From assembly GCF_026914285.1 (NCBI RefSeq), contig NZ_CP113864.1, positions 2,232,501 to 2,296,500 on the forward strand: 64,000 nucleotides of DNA, in the 5' to 3' direction. The notes below the pieces were generated by a model, which saw only the letters and a program-made list of their open reading frames with translations, made no database searches and was not told the origin of the DNA. Origin of the DNA: Caldicellulosiruptor naganoensis. Lineage in GTDB: Bacteria > Bacillota > Thermoanaerobacteria > Caldicellulosiruptorales > Caldicellulosiruptoraceae. Below are positions 29,132 to 36,654 of this stretch, piece after piece (within the stretch, counting starts at the first letter, position 1; every line of letters starts with the position of its first letter). The translations under genes were made by a program, and so were the position numbers.

Positions 29132-29881
29132 TATACCTGCACCTCCTGTTATATATTCCAAAATATCTCTTGCTTCTTGTATCTTCTCTTCACCTAATTC
29201 CTTCAATGCAGCTGGCAAACATATCCTTAGGGTATTAATCTCCTTTTCTTTTGCACCTTGTAGATATTTATTTAAATCTAAAAACAATCTTTCTAATTCC
29301 TCACCTGTTCTCACCTTATTCAATTTTAATATTAAACTTAAAACATCTTTATATTTGAACACCATCTCTTCAGGATTATTTAAATCAATCAGTATGTATT
29401 CAAAATCTACTATATACTTTCCAAACATCTCAAAATTCATTATTCTCTCTTTCAAATTTACAATCGCTGTCCAAGGATTATCACCATCGTATAAAACTAT
29501 TGGCACAACTGGTGGAAATTCAAAACTTTTATTTTTAAATTGATTTTTATCAAATTGCTTGAGCCAATCTCTCCAAATGTCGGTTATATAAAATAACAAC
29601 CTCATAGCCATGTTATAATCAACTGTAGATTGGTGTTCAAACAAAATATAGAAAAAAACCTCTTCTTCTTGCAATCTTGCCTTGTACAAAAGATCACTTT
29701 CCTGTTCAGAAAAATCTGGCAATACATAATTTTTGTCCACCAGTTCAAGGTTTTCTTCTGTTAGTTCATTAAATATCTTTATCTTGCCAATCCTTCCCAA
29801 AAGTCTCAAAAATAGGCTTTTGTTGGAAAATATATATTTGTATTCAAGATCATTTATATTGTAAGGTAAATTATCACACAT
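28901..29881 (-). CDS. Full-length Rpn-family PD-(D/E)XK nuclease
   Basis: The only intact full-length Rpn protein in the window, 326 residues. The nuclease domain (about 1-180) has ESDLLYKARL and ILFEHQSTVD (the D...ExQ pattern), then AMRLLFYITDIW and VVPIVLYDGDNPW. A helical linker follows. The C-terminal module starts at MPLFQNLRKI (residue 251), with repeats GIQKGIQDGLQQGLQQGLQ and the terminal motif VKGYSDEEIHEITGLDIEKI. AGGAGGTG lies exactly eight bases before the internal ATG 29131. Rpn proteins are DNA endonucleases linked to phage defence in Enterobacteria. Confidence 0.85.
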   Translation of the reverse strand: MCDNLPYNINDLEYKYIFSNKSLFLRLLGRIGKIKIFNELTEENLELVDKNYVLPDFSEQESDLLYKARLQEEEVFFYILFEHQSTVDYNMAMRLLFYITDIWRDWLKQFDKNQFKNKSFEFPPVVPIVLYDGDNPWTAIVNLKERIMNFEMFGKYIVDFEYILIDLNNPEEMVFKYKDVLSLILKLNKVRTGEELERLFLDLNKYLQGAKEKEINTLRICLPAALKELGEEKIQEARDILEYITGGAGIMPLFQNLRKIREEWYHEGIQKGIQDGLQQGLQQGLQKKELEIAEKMIVKGYSDEEIHEITGLDIEKIKELRAKHNN

Positions 29882-29981
29882 TAAATTCCCCTACATGAAG
29901 TGTTTTATAATAATTATACCATGAATTATCTGAAAAGAAAACTAAATACACTAAAAAGCAGGGCAATAACGATATTTTATA

Positions 29982-30185
29982 GTAAATCTTTACAACATCA
30001 TAAACGAGCTTGCACGAATTGGCTGTGCAATTATTTTCATCTCCTCTGAATTTTCAGAACTGATTGGCATGTGTGACAGGATTTTGGTTTTGAGAGAAGG
30101 CAAAAAAGTTCATGAGTTTTCAAAGAAGGAAATGGATTATGATAGAATTTTAAAAAGTGCAATGGGAAGTTTAGAAAGCAAATAA
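29982..30185 (+). pseudogene. C-terminal remnant of a sugar ABC transporter ATPase (RbsA/XylG type)
   Basis: An open plus-strand stretch reads VNLYNIINELARIGCAIIF, ISSEFSELIGMCDRILVLR and EGKKVHEFSKKEM, ending in TAA at 30183-30185. This is the last 65 or so residues of the second ATPase domain of RbsA-like proteins; ISSEFSEL is the usual ISSELPE segment. The Walker motifs and the signature are absent and there is no start. It is a leftover of a deletion between the rpn and SPOCS genes. Confidence 0.7.
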
Positions 30186-30226
30186 CAAAAAATCTTGATG
30201 GTATACACCACCAAGACTAAAACTTT

Positions 30227-30577
30227 TCACTCTTCATTGTCATATTGCGGCATAGGATGATAAGGATGAGGTTTTTCTTTCTTTATTATAGTAACCTTAA
30301 ACTCTCTTATCATGTCAAGCTTTTTGATTATGATATTTTGCTTTTGAATAAGCTTTTCTAAAATCTCTGCAACAAGCTTTTGAAGACTAAGTAGCTGTGA
30401 AAAATCCTCAGCTTTTTGAAGATCATGGCTCGCAACAACTCTTTTTATCTTCTCAGACTCAGCATTCATAAGATTTGCAATAGCCATCTCTTCTTTTGCA
30501 ATGGATTCTAAAATCTCATTTGTAATTTCATCCCTTGGCTTTCTGACAAACTCTGGACCACTCAAAGCTATCATCAC
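30227..30577 (-). CDS. Small helical protein encoded with SPOCS genes
   Basis: 116 residues, mostly helical. The segment ILESIAKEEMAIANLMNAESEKIKRVV has the alternating pattern seen in several clostridial spore-surface or hypothetical proteins. The C-terminus is rich in His and Pro (EKPHPYHPMPQYDNEE). It follows the SPOCS gene at 30582 by four bases, so they are co-translated. The start is GTG 30577 or the adjacent ATG, with AAGGAAG directly upstream. The function is unknown. Confidence 0.6.
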   Translation of the reverse strand: MMIALSGPEFVRKPRDEITNEILESIAKEEMAIANLMNAESEKIKRVVASHDLQKAEDFSQLLSLQKLVAEILEKLIQKQNIIIKKLDMIREFKVTIIKKEKPHPYHPMPQYDNEE

Positions 30578-30581
30578 TTCC

Positions 30582-31052
30582 TTACTTTACAGACTTGCAC
30601 TTGGCAGTTATCAACACTAAAAAGCATCCTTTGATTCTTCTTTTGTCTACTACCTCAAGATCAGCCCACTCAATATACATCTTAACATCGCAGCAGCCAC
30701 AAAAGCTTTTGTGAGTCTCTTCCAAGCATTTGATGTTTATAAAAGCATCAACATCATGGCATAAATGTACATTGTGAACAGATTGCTGTGGATTTGCAGC
30801 TGTGTACATCACATTTAAGTTTATTGTACCTGTAACAACTATTTTGTCACCAAGCGGCCCGCAGATTAGCTTGCACTTTTTTCTTGTAATTTGCATCACT
30901 ACCGACGAAAAATTTTCTATCTCTGGCTTTGACTCTGAAATTTCAAACTCTGCCTTTGTCAGCACTTGTTTATAAACGTGTGTCTTTTTTACATCGTCAT
31001 ACTCATGTGGTTCAATTACCCCTAAGTATGCACAACCTTTTTGTATTTCCAT
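30582..31052 (-). CDS. SPOCS (DUF3794) domain protein
   Basis: 156 residues with one SPOCS domain: IVVTGTINLNVMYTAANPQQSVHNVHL and then DAFINIKCLE, the pattern of the beta-rich domain repeated in the spore protein SipL. Unlike SipL there is no LysM domain. Cysteines are frequent (CKLICG, CGCCDVKMY). It is the middle gene of a group of three on the minus strand with a two-domain SPOCS gene upstream and a helical protein downstream. The role in a probably non-sporulating organism is unclear. Confidence 0.75.
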   Translation of the reverse strand: MEIQKGCAYLGVIEPHEYDDVKKTHVYKQVLTKAEFEISESKPEIENFSSVVMQITRKKCKLICGPLGDKIVVTGTINLNVMYTAANPQQSVHNVHLCHDVDAFINIKCLEETHKSFCGCCDVKMYIEWADLEVVDKRRIKGCFLVLITAKCKSVK

Positions 31053-31127
31053 CTTTCCCTATAGACCTTTTTAACATTGTTCTAATGTTGATTTTATGGC
31101 AACTTCTCCTATTTAATGATACTAAAT

Positions 31128-31972
31128 TTAGCCAAGTACAGTTGATAGTGCGCTATTTAATGTTGCCCAGATGAAAAGGACTGTGCATTTTTCAATTGTT
31201 CTTGGGTCAAGAAGTGATACTGTCACATCTTCAATCAGCACGTTGGTTTTTCCAACCAAAACACCATTTAAAGTGATACCCAATGTCTGCAGAAGCTGTA
31301 ATGTGTTTGTGCCAGCAGGAAGCTTAAGTGGCACTTCGATGAATGTGCAAAATGGTTCAACATACAAAACTGAGTGAACAGACTGCTCTGTGACATTGGC
31401 TGTGTATATGATCTTTTGTTTGAGCTCACCATCAACAACAATTTTCAGTCCAACAGGTGTTGGAATTACTCTTGAGTCTGTCACCTTTGCTTCAATCAAG
31501 ACTGTGTTTATTTGCTCAACATCAGGTTTTTCCTGAGGAATTGTGAGTTTTTCTTCTACAATATATTCTGTGTTAGGATTTGTCGGAAGTAAAGTTGGAA
31601 AGCTTGGCGCATCAGCAATTCCGGCACATTCTGATCAGTTGGAAGATTGAGTGGTATATCTATAAAGTTGCAAAAGCCTGTTATAAACATTGCTGAGTGA
31701 ATAGACTGTGTTGGCTTATTTGCAACATATGTTATCTTTTGCTTAAGTTCACCTTCGATAATTACTTTTAGCCCGGTTGGTGTTGCAATTGCATAGTAGT
31801 TTTTTATACTTGCCTCTACCATAACAGAGATAATTTGCTCCATCTCAGGCTTTTCTGCAGGTATTGTAACTTGTTCCTCTACCTCAAACTGGTTGTATCT
31901 GTCAAGAGTTGTAAATGTGGGAAACTCAGATACATTTGCAACCCCTTCGATACTGATAAAGTTTTTGAGCAT
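31128..31972 (-). pseudogene. Two-domain SPOCS protein with one frame slip
   Basis: Two SPOCS domains in tandem. The first contains YNQFEVEEQVTIPAEKP, LKVIIEGELKQKITYVA and GFCNFIDIPLNLP. The second repeats it: TEYIVEEKLTIPQEKP, LKIVVDGELKQKIIYTA and PFCTFIEVPLKLP. Between them the frame slips by one base near 31621-31630 (NLPTDQNV then AGIADAPSFP), and one added base joins them. The protein would be about 280 residues. The start is ATG 31972 (MLKNFISIEG), with no strong ribosome binding site seen. It is followed by the single-domain SPOCS gene. Confidence 0.7.
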
Positions 31973-32104
31973 CAAACCATCATCTCTGTTTTTATTGTGT
32001 TTACATAAGTATAATATGAAATGGAGTAAAAATGTGTGAAAGGAATTTTTAGAAGAAAGATGGGACAGTATGAGGTTAAAATGATTCCTCAAGATCTCGT
32101 TGCA

Positions 32105-32151
32105 AATAACAAAAACAATATAAAAGAGCAACCACAAAATTGCGGTTGCTC
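32105..32151 (-). terminator. Terminator after the aminomutase gene
   Basis: On the minus strand GAGCAACC (32151-32144) pairs with GGTTGCTC (32133-32126) and TTTTATATTGTTTTT follows. Confidence 0.75.
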
Positions 32152-32173
32152 AAGACAAAAACTTAAATTAGTC

Positions 32174-33400
32174 TTATTGCCCATTCTCCACCTCAAAAAC
32201 CTCACCTTCCCAGTTTCTAAACACAACCTTATCTTTGCCAAAGTAAAGAAGATAATTTGGCAAAATTGGGGTTTTCCCCTTGCCCTTTGGTGCATTTATG
32301 ATGTATGTTGGAACTGCCATGCCGGAGGTTCTACCTCTGAGGCTTTCAATAATCTCCATGCCCTCTTCAATTGTCACCCAAAAGTGCGATGTTCCCTTTA
32401 CCCTTTTTGGATGAAAGATATAGTATGGCTTTACCCGGATTTTTAAAAGCTCTTGATTGAGCTTTCGAACAACATACTTATCATTGTTGATCCCATTTAA
32501 CAAAACCATCTGGTTACCAAGTGGAATGCCGCTATCTACCAGCATCTCGCAAGCTCTTTTTGATTCTTTCGTTATCTCTCGCGGATGATTAAAATGTGTG
32601 TTGATATAAATAGGGTGATATTTCTTTAGCATATTAACAAGTTCTTTTGTAATTCTTTGTGGCAAAGTCACAGGTGCTCGTGTGCCAATTCTGATTATCT
32701 CAACATGAGGTATTTGCCTGAGTGACCTTAAAATCCACTCCAAAATCTCATCAGAAAGCATCAGAGCATCTCCGCCTGTGATAAGTACATCTCGAATGTG
32801 AGGATTTTGTGCCACATACTCTATTGCATCTGTAATATCATCTAAGGATGCGTGTGTGTCAGTCTCGCCAATGAGCCTTCTTCGCTGACAAAATCTGCAA
32901 AACATCCCACATATGTTTGTAACCTTTATTATGAGCCTATCTGGATAGCGCTGTGTAATAATCTTTGTAGGTGATGTGTGCTCTTCGTCCATTGGGTCAA
33001 GCTCTCCTTTTTCTATCAGCTCAAATGAGCTTGGGACTGATTGCTTTTTTATTGGGCAGTTTGGATTATCCGGGTCAATTAGCGATAAATAATAAGGTGA
33101 GATTGCAAAGCGATAAATCTTACCTACTTGCTCTATTTGCTGTGCTTCTTTTTCATCAAGGTTTAGAAGATCTTTTAATATTTTGGCTGAGGCAATTCTA
33201 TTTTTCAGTTGCCATTTATAATTTCCCCAGTCATTTTCACTGGCACCAAAGTAAGAAAGTATCTTTTTCTTTTGATATTCAATTTTTTCCTCATCCTCTA
33301 TACCAGTCTTGATTGTGTCTTTGACATCTAAGTAGTCTTGAATTGCTTCTTTTAACTTTTCAAACCTCTCCTTATTGTTAACAACATCTAACCTTTCCAT
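32174..33400 (-). CDS. Lysine/glutamate 2,3-aminomutase family radical SAM enzyme
   Basis: A PLP- and SAM-dependent aminomutase. The cluster motif is CGMFCRFC (CX3CX2C), preceded by TQRYPDRLIIKVTN. Further blocks are DVLITGGDALML, IRIGTRAPVTLPQRI and GIPLGNQMVLLNGIN, followed by YYIFHPKRVKGTSHF. In lysine 2,3-aminomutase the last segment has a Cys-Asp-Leu where an Asp holds the substrate's distal amino group. Here that Asp is replaced by Lys, so the substrate may be glutamate or another acid rather than lysine. Beta-amino acids of this kind serve as osmolytes. The start is ATG 33400 with AAAGGAGG upstream. A c-di-AMP riboswitch leads the transcript. Confidence 0.88.
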   Translation of the reverse strand: MERLDVVNNKERFEKLKEAIQDYLDVKDTIKTGIEDEEKIEYQKKKILSYFGASENDWGNYKWQLKNRIASAKILKDLLNLDEKEAQQIEQVGKIYRFAISPYYLSLIDPDNPNCPIKKQSVPSSFELIEKGELDPMDEEHTSPTKIITQRYPDRLIIKVTNICGMFCRFCQRRRLIGETDTHASLDDITDAIEYVAQNPHIRDVLITGGDALMLSDEILEWILRSLRQIPHVEIIRIGTRAPVTLPQRITKELVNMLKKYHPIYINTHFNHPREITKESKRACEMLVDSGIPLGNQMVLLNGINNDKYVVRKLNQELLKIRVKPYYIFHPKRVKGTSHFWVTIEEGMEIIESLRGRTSGMAVPTYIINAPKGKGKTPILPNYLLYFGKDKVVFRNWEGEVFEVENGQ

Positions 33401-33444
33401 TTGCCAGATACCTCCTTTCAAAATTTAACACCCAGGCATTTTAC

Positions 33445-33488
33445 AAAAATAAAAGCAGCCAAACTCCATAACCTCGGAATTTGGCTGC
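33445..33488 (-). terminator. Terminator (expression platform) of the c-di-AMP riboswitch
   Basis: On the minus strand GCAGCCAAA (33488-33480) pairs with TTTGGCTGC (33463-33455) and TTTTATTTTT follows. The loop contains TTCCGAGGTT (33479-33470), the exact ten-base complement of AACCTCGGAA at the 3' end of the aptamer (33578-33569). The two states therefore exclude each other. Confidence 0.85.
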
Positions 33489-33556
33489 TTTGAAATCAAA
33501 GGCAAAGGAACACCTTCCTTTTTCAAAAAAAGGCATAAAAAAACTCCTTTTGCCTC

Positions 33557-33700
33557 CCCTTTCAAAGCTTCCGAGGTTAGCTGACGGGTTCGGGCCGAAA
33601 GGGTTAGCCCTACAGAAGCTTTTGGCTTCTGATTCACCCCAAGAAAAATTGGGTCCCCCGTATCCCAAGGTTCACTTGGGAATTCAGCTTTTCAAAAGGA
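33557..33700 (-). promoter_or_regulatory. c-di-AMP riboswitch (ydaO/yuaA type)
   Basis: The minus strand carries the hallmark segments of the ydaO aptamer: CGGGGGACCCAA, CTTGGGGTGAATCAGAAGCC, GTAGGGCTAACCC, and CCCGAACCCGTCAGCTAACC followed by TCGG. The ends pair as P1 (CCTTTTGAAAAGCT with AGCTTTGAAAGG). Known ydaO elements mostly turn off potassium uptake, osmolyte and cell-wall genes when c-di-AMP is high. Here the downstream gene is the aminomutase at 32174. Confidence 0.92.
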
Positions 33701-33741
33701 GTACAAGACTATCTTTACTTTATTTTTTCTGGTACAAAAAC

Positions 33742-33979
33742 TTATTTATATATGTCTCCTCTTGGTCCAATATCATAGACATAAATTATAAGTCTATCTT
33801 TCTCTAAACTATATATTATCCTGAGATCACCTTCTTTGTATCTGTAAAAACCTTCTAACTTCCCATGTAGTCTTGTAATTTTGGGAGAAGAAAGAGAGCC
33901 TAATATTTTGCGGCAATTTCTGCAAATACTTATATGCTTCTTTAGAAAATATTATATTGAATTTGTCGGATGTTCCCAT
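33742..33979 (-). pseudogene. RelE/ParE-type toxin, one frame slip
   Basis: Starting at ATG 33979, inside the end of the antitoxin gene, the frame reads MGTSDKFNIIFSKEAYKYL then QKLPQNIR. The rest, KITRLHGKLEGFYRYKEG then DLRIIYSLEKDRLIIYVY, lies in another frame and ends at TAA 33742-33744. These are the usual RelE blocks (LxxxLxGxxRxRxGDYRIIY and a C-terminal strand). The 238-base span is one base off a multiple of three; a slip in the CCC/AAAA stretch near 33885 would join the halves. It would be an mRNA interferase of about 79 residues. Confidence 0.65.
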
Positions 33980-34149
33980 CTAACGCTGCCACCTGTTTTA
34001 AATTCATTTTCTGCTTCTTTTAATCTATTCATAAGTTCATCATCGAGGCAAATTTCAGCGGTCTCTGCCCATTCATCTAACTCTTTTTTCAATTCAGGAG
34101 CATAAAAAGTAACAGGTATATTTTCAATGAGTTCTATCTTTACTTTCAT
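33952..34149 (-). CDS. Antitoxin of the RelE-type pair
   Basis: 65 residues, acidic and helical: LKKELDEWAETAEICLDDELMNRLKEAENEF. It has no recognised DNA-binding N-terminus, only a short strand (MKVKIELIENIPVTFYA). The toxin's start codon lies inside its last codons, an overlap of 28 bases typical of type II pairs. Its ATG is preceded by AGGAA. Confidence 0.6.
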   Translation of the reverse strand: MKVKIELIENIPVTFYAPELKKELDEWAETAEICLDDELMNRLKEAENEFKTGGSVRWEHPTNSI

Positions 34150-34368
34150 TTCCTGCTATACTATTATCTGCACTATGATAACTTAAATTTTTTCTTTGAA
34201 ATCCTCTATTTACACCTCTAAAAGCTTATAGCCATCTCTGTTATTTTAATTATACCACATCCATTAGCTTTGTAACAACATAAACAACTGAAAATCAAAC
34301 TGAACATAATATTGTTGATTTTTCAATTTGTTTCATGATAAGATTAATTAGAGTTTCTAAAGAGGCTG

Positions 34369-34809
34369 GTGTTTTCTGTGTTGGACGTAGAATCAAAATT
34401 GCCAAAACTAATTGAATATTTTAGCTCAACACCTGAAATACTGGGTGTATGGATAATAGGCTCATATGGAACTGAATTTCAAACAGAAGACAGTGACATA
34501 GATTTGGCAATTCTATTTGACAAAGATATGAGCATTTTCGAAGAGATTGACATTGAAATTAAAATTTGTGAAATACTTGAAACTGATATGGTTGACATTG
34601 TCAACTTAAATAAGGCACCACTTACTTTGCAGTTCAAAACAATCAGTGAAGGAAGACAAATTTTTGAAAGAGATTTTAAAAAAGTTGCAGATTTTGAAGA
34701 GCAGGTTTTAGACCTATATCAAGACCATGAATATTTCTACAAGGCTTTTTGGGAAGATTTTAAAGCTTCACTATCAAAGGAGTCGAGTAATCATGCAAAA
34801 CAACCTTGA
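34369..34809 (+). CDS. mntA: MntA-type nucleotidyltransferase antitoxin
   Basis: 146 residues of the minimal nucleotidyltransferase fold: VWIIGSYGTEFQTEDSDIDL contains the GSxxxGxxxxxSDIDL motif with two metal-binding aspartates. In HepT-MntA pairs MntA adds AMP to HepT and silences it. The start is uncertain (GTG 34369 or GTG 34378), with GAGG about ten bases before. Its end overlaps the hepT start. Confidence 0.85.
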   Translation: MFSVLDVESKLPKLIEYFSSTPEILGVWIIGSYGTEFQTEDSDIDLAILFDKDMSIFEEIDIEIKICEILETDMVDIVNLNKAPLTLQFKTISEGRQIFERDFKKVADFEEQVLDLYQDHEYFYKAFWEDFKASLSKESSNHAKQP

Positions 34810-35227
34810 CTTAGATAAAATTTCCTTGAAAATGAAATATATCAGAGAATGTTTATCAAAACTTGAACAGCTCAAAAAATTAAGTTACCAAGATTTCATT
34901 GCTGATTTTAGGAATATCACAAGTTGTAAGTATCTATTACAAACATCAATTGAAGCTATTATTGATATATGCAATCATATCGTTTCAAGAAAAAAATTAG
35001 GTAAGCCTTCAAGTTATTCTGATACCATCAAAATTTTGCTTGAAAATAGTTATATTTCAACTAATTTAGCAGAAAAATTAATCCGAATGGTGAAATTTAG
35101 AAACAGAATAGTTCATTTGTATCTTGAGGTAGACAACCAAACTTTATATGAAATCCTCCAAAACAATCTTAGTGATTTTGAACTGTTTTGGAATGAGATT
35201 TCAAGCAAAATTTTTAATGAGGAGTGA
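34793..35227 (+). CDS. hepT: HepT-type HEPN ribonuclease toxin
   Basis: About 144 residues, all helical, with the HEPN catalytic motif RNRIVHLY (Rx4HxY) near residue 100. Such toxins cut RNA and are blocked by AMP added by MntA to the tyrosine of the motif. AAAGGAG lies 8-10 bases before ATG 34793. The gene overlaps mntA by 17 bases, so the order is antitoxin then toxin. Confidence 0.88.
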   Translation: MQNNLDLDKISLKMKYIRECLSKLEQLKKLSYQDFIADFRNITSCKYLLQTSIEAIIDICNHIVSRKKLGKPSSYSDTIKILLENSYISTNLAEKLIRMVKFRNRIVHLYLEVDNQTLYEILQNNLSDFELFWNEISSKIFNEE

Positions 35228-35231
35228 TGAC

Positions 35232-36299
35232 ATGGACTTTTTGCTGATATTAATCTTAGCTCTTGTTTTCATTTTGCCATTCGTGTTTAAAAAGGTGGAG
35301 CACAATTTAGAAATTTTTCTTTTTTTTCATGGGAATTTTGGCAACAATCGTTTCAAAAACTTTATCTGCGCATTTGATTGGACATATTCTCTCAAATTAT
35401 CTTCTCTATGTTGTCACTGCAGTAGTTTTAATAATGGGCTTTCTCTTTAATCTCTCGGTTAACAAGCTTAAAAATGCTATTAACCTTTTACTTAGCAAGA
35501 TAAACCTTGAAATCTTTATATTTTTGGTTTTGTTAATCTTGGGACTTTTCTCAAGCGTAATTACTGCTATTGTTGCAACACTGATAATGGTAGAAATATT
35601 ACATCTGCTACCTTTGAAACATTCATCAAAATCAAAAGTTGCAATTGCTGGGTGCTACACAATTGGCTTTGGCGCTGCGCTAACACCAATTGGCGAGCCT
35701 CTTTCTACTATTGTTGTAAGTATATTGAAAGAAGATTTTGCTTATCTCCTTCGTCTTGTGGGTCACTATATTATACCTGTGATACTTGTCATGGCTTTAC
35801 TTGGAAGCTTTATTGCTAAAAGAGAAAAGAAATTCTTTTACAGAAAAGAAGAGATGTCTGAAGAAGAAAGAAAGTATTTTGAAATAGAAGAACAGCACAT
35901 AAAAGAAGTTGAAACACACAAAGATGTAGTGATAAGAGCAGGTAAATATTTTTGTTTATAGTGGCATTAGAGATCTTAGGAAATGGATTTAAACCGTTTA
36001 TAGACAAATACATTGTAAAGCTTGGTGACAAGTTATTATTTTGGCTTAATACTATATCTGCCGTTTTAGATAATGCAACAGTTGCAGCTGCTATAATCAG
36101 CCCAAAACTTACCTCAAGCCAAGTAACTGCTATTCTTATCAGTCTCTTAGCAAGTGGTGGAATGCTCATTCAAGGAAACATTCCAAATATTATTGCGGCA
36201 AATAAACTCGAAATAAAGAGCAAAGAATGGGTTAAATTTGGTTTTCCTATAGGTCTGGTTTTATTGACAACCTTTTATGTTATTTTGTTAGTAATATAA
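35232..36299 (+). pseudogene. DUF1646 family membrane transporter, two frame slips
   Basis: About 350 residues with ten or so membrane segments: a putative cation transporter of the ion-transporter superfamily. Typical blocks are GCYTIGFGAALTPIGEPLST, AVLDNATVAAAIISPKLT and LASGGMLIQGNIPNIIAANK. The frame slips at a run of eight T near 35320-35328 (seven T would give FFMGILATIV) and at five T near 35950 (six T would give YFLFIVALEILG). Both repairs are single bases in homopolymers. ATG 35232 overlaps no gene but follows hepT by four bases. Confidence 0.75.
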
Positions 36300-36332
36300 A
36301 AGAAGGCTCCATTAAAAAGAGAAAAATTTAGA

Positions 36333-36381
36333 GCTGGGTAATACCATGAGGATTTGATTACCCAGCCCTGTTTTTATTTTT
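36333..36381 (+). terminator. Terminator of the mntA-hepT-transporter transcript
   Basis: GCTGGGTAAT pairs with ATTACCCAGC around a 13-base loop, and CCTGTTTTTATTTTT follows on the plus strand. Confidence 0.8.
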
Positions 36382-36392
36382 ACAATATATTC

Positions 36393-36602
36393 CTATTCAA
36401 TTCTCACAACCTCATACCCTGCATCATCAATTGCTCGACCAAACTCTTCATCTTTTACATCTTTACTTAGCTCAATGGTTGCAACGCCTCCTTGCAGATC
36501 AACCTTAACAGAGCTTACACCTTCTATGGCTTTTAGGCTGTTTTCCACTCTTCTTACGCAGTGTTCGCAAGTCATGCCTTCAATATAAATTTTCTTTGTC
36601 AT
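36393..36602 (-). CDS. copZ: Copper chaperone CopZ
   Basis: A 69-residue heavy-metal-associated domain with the metal site GMTCEHC near the N-terminus and VDLQGGVATIELSKD and the terminal AGYEVVRIE. It delivers Cu(I) to CopA, whose gene lies about 50 bases upstream on the same strand. The start is ATG 36602, with GAAAGGATGGG upstream; an earlier ATG four codons back overlaps that site. Confidence 0.92.
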   Translation of the reverse strand: MTKKIYIEGMTCEHCVRRVENSLKAIEGVSSVKVDLQGGVATIELSKDVKDEEFGRAIDDAGYEVVRIE

Positions 36603-36654
36603 TTCAAAACCCATCCTTTCTTTTAATTTTTTATATAAATATTAATTTACAGGC

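Noticed and set aside
32036-32446. Plus-strand open frame beginning near 32036
   Set aside because: Most of it is the reverse strand of the aminomutase gene, and its first part contains that gene's terminator hairpin.
33425-33668. Open frames of 70 and 75 codons on the minus strand upstream of the aminomutase
   Set aside because: They lie inside the c-di-AMP riboswitch and its terminator; the conserved RNA explains the sequence.
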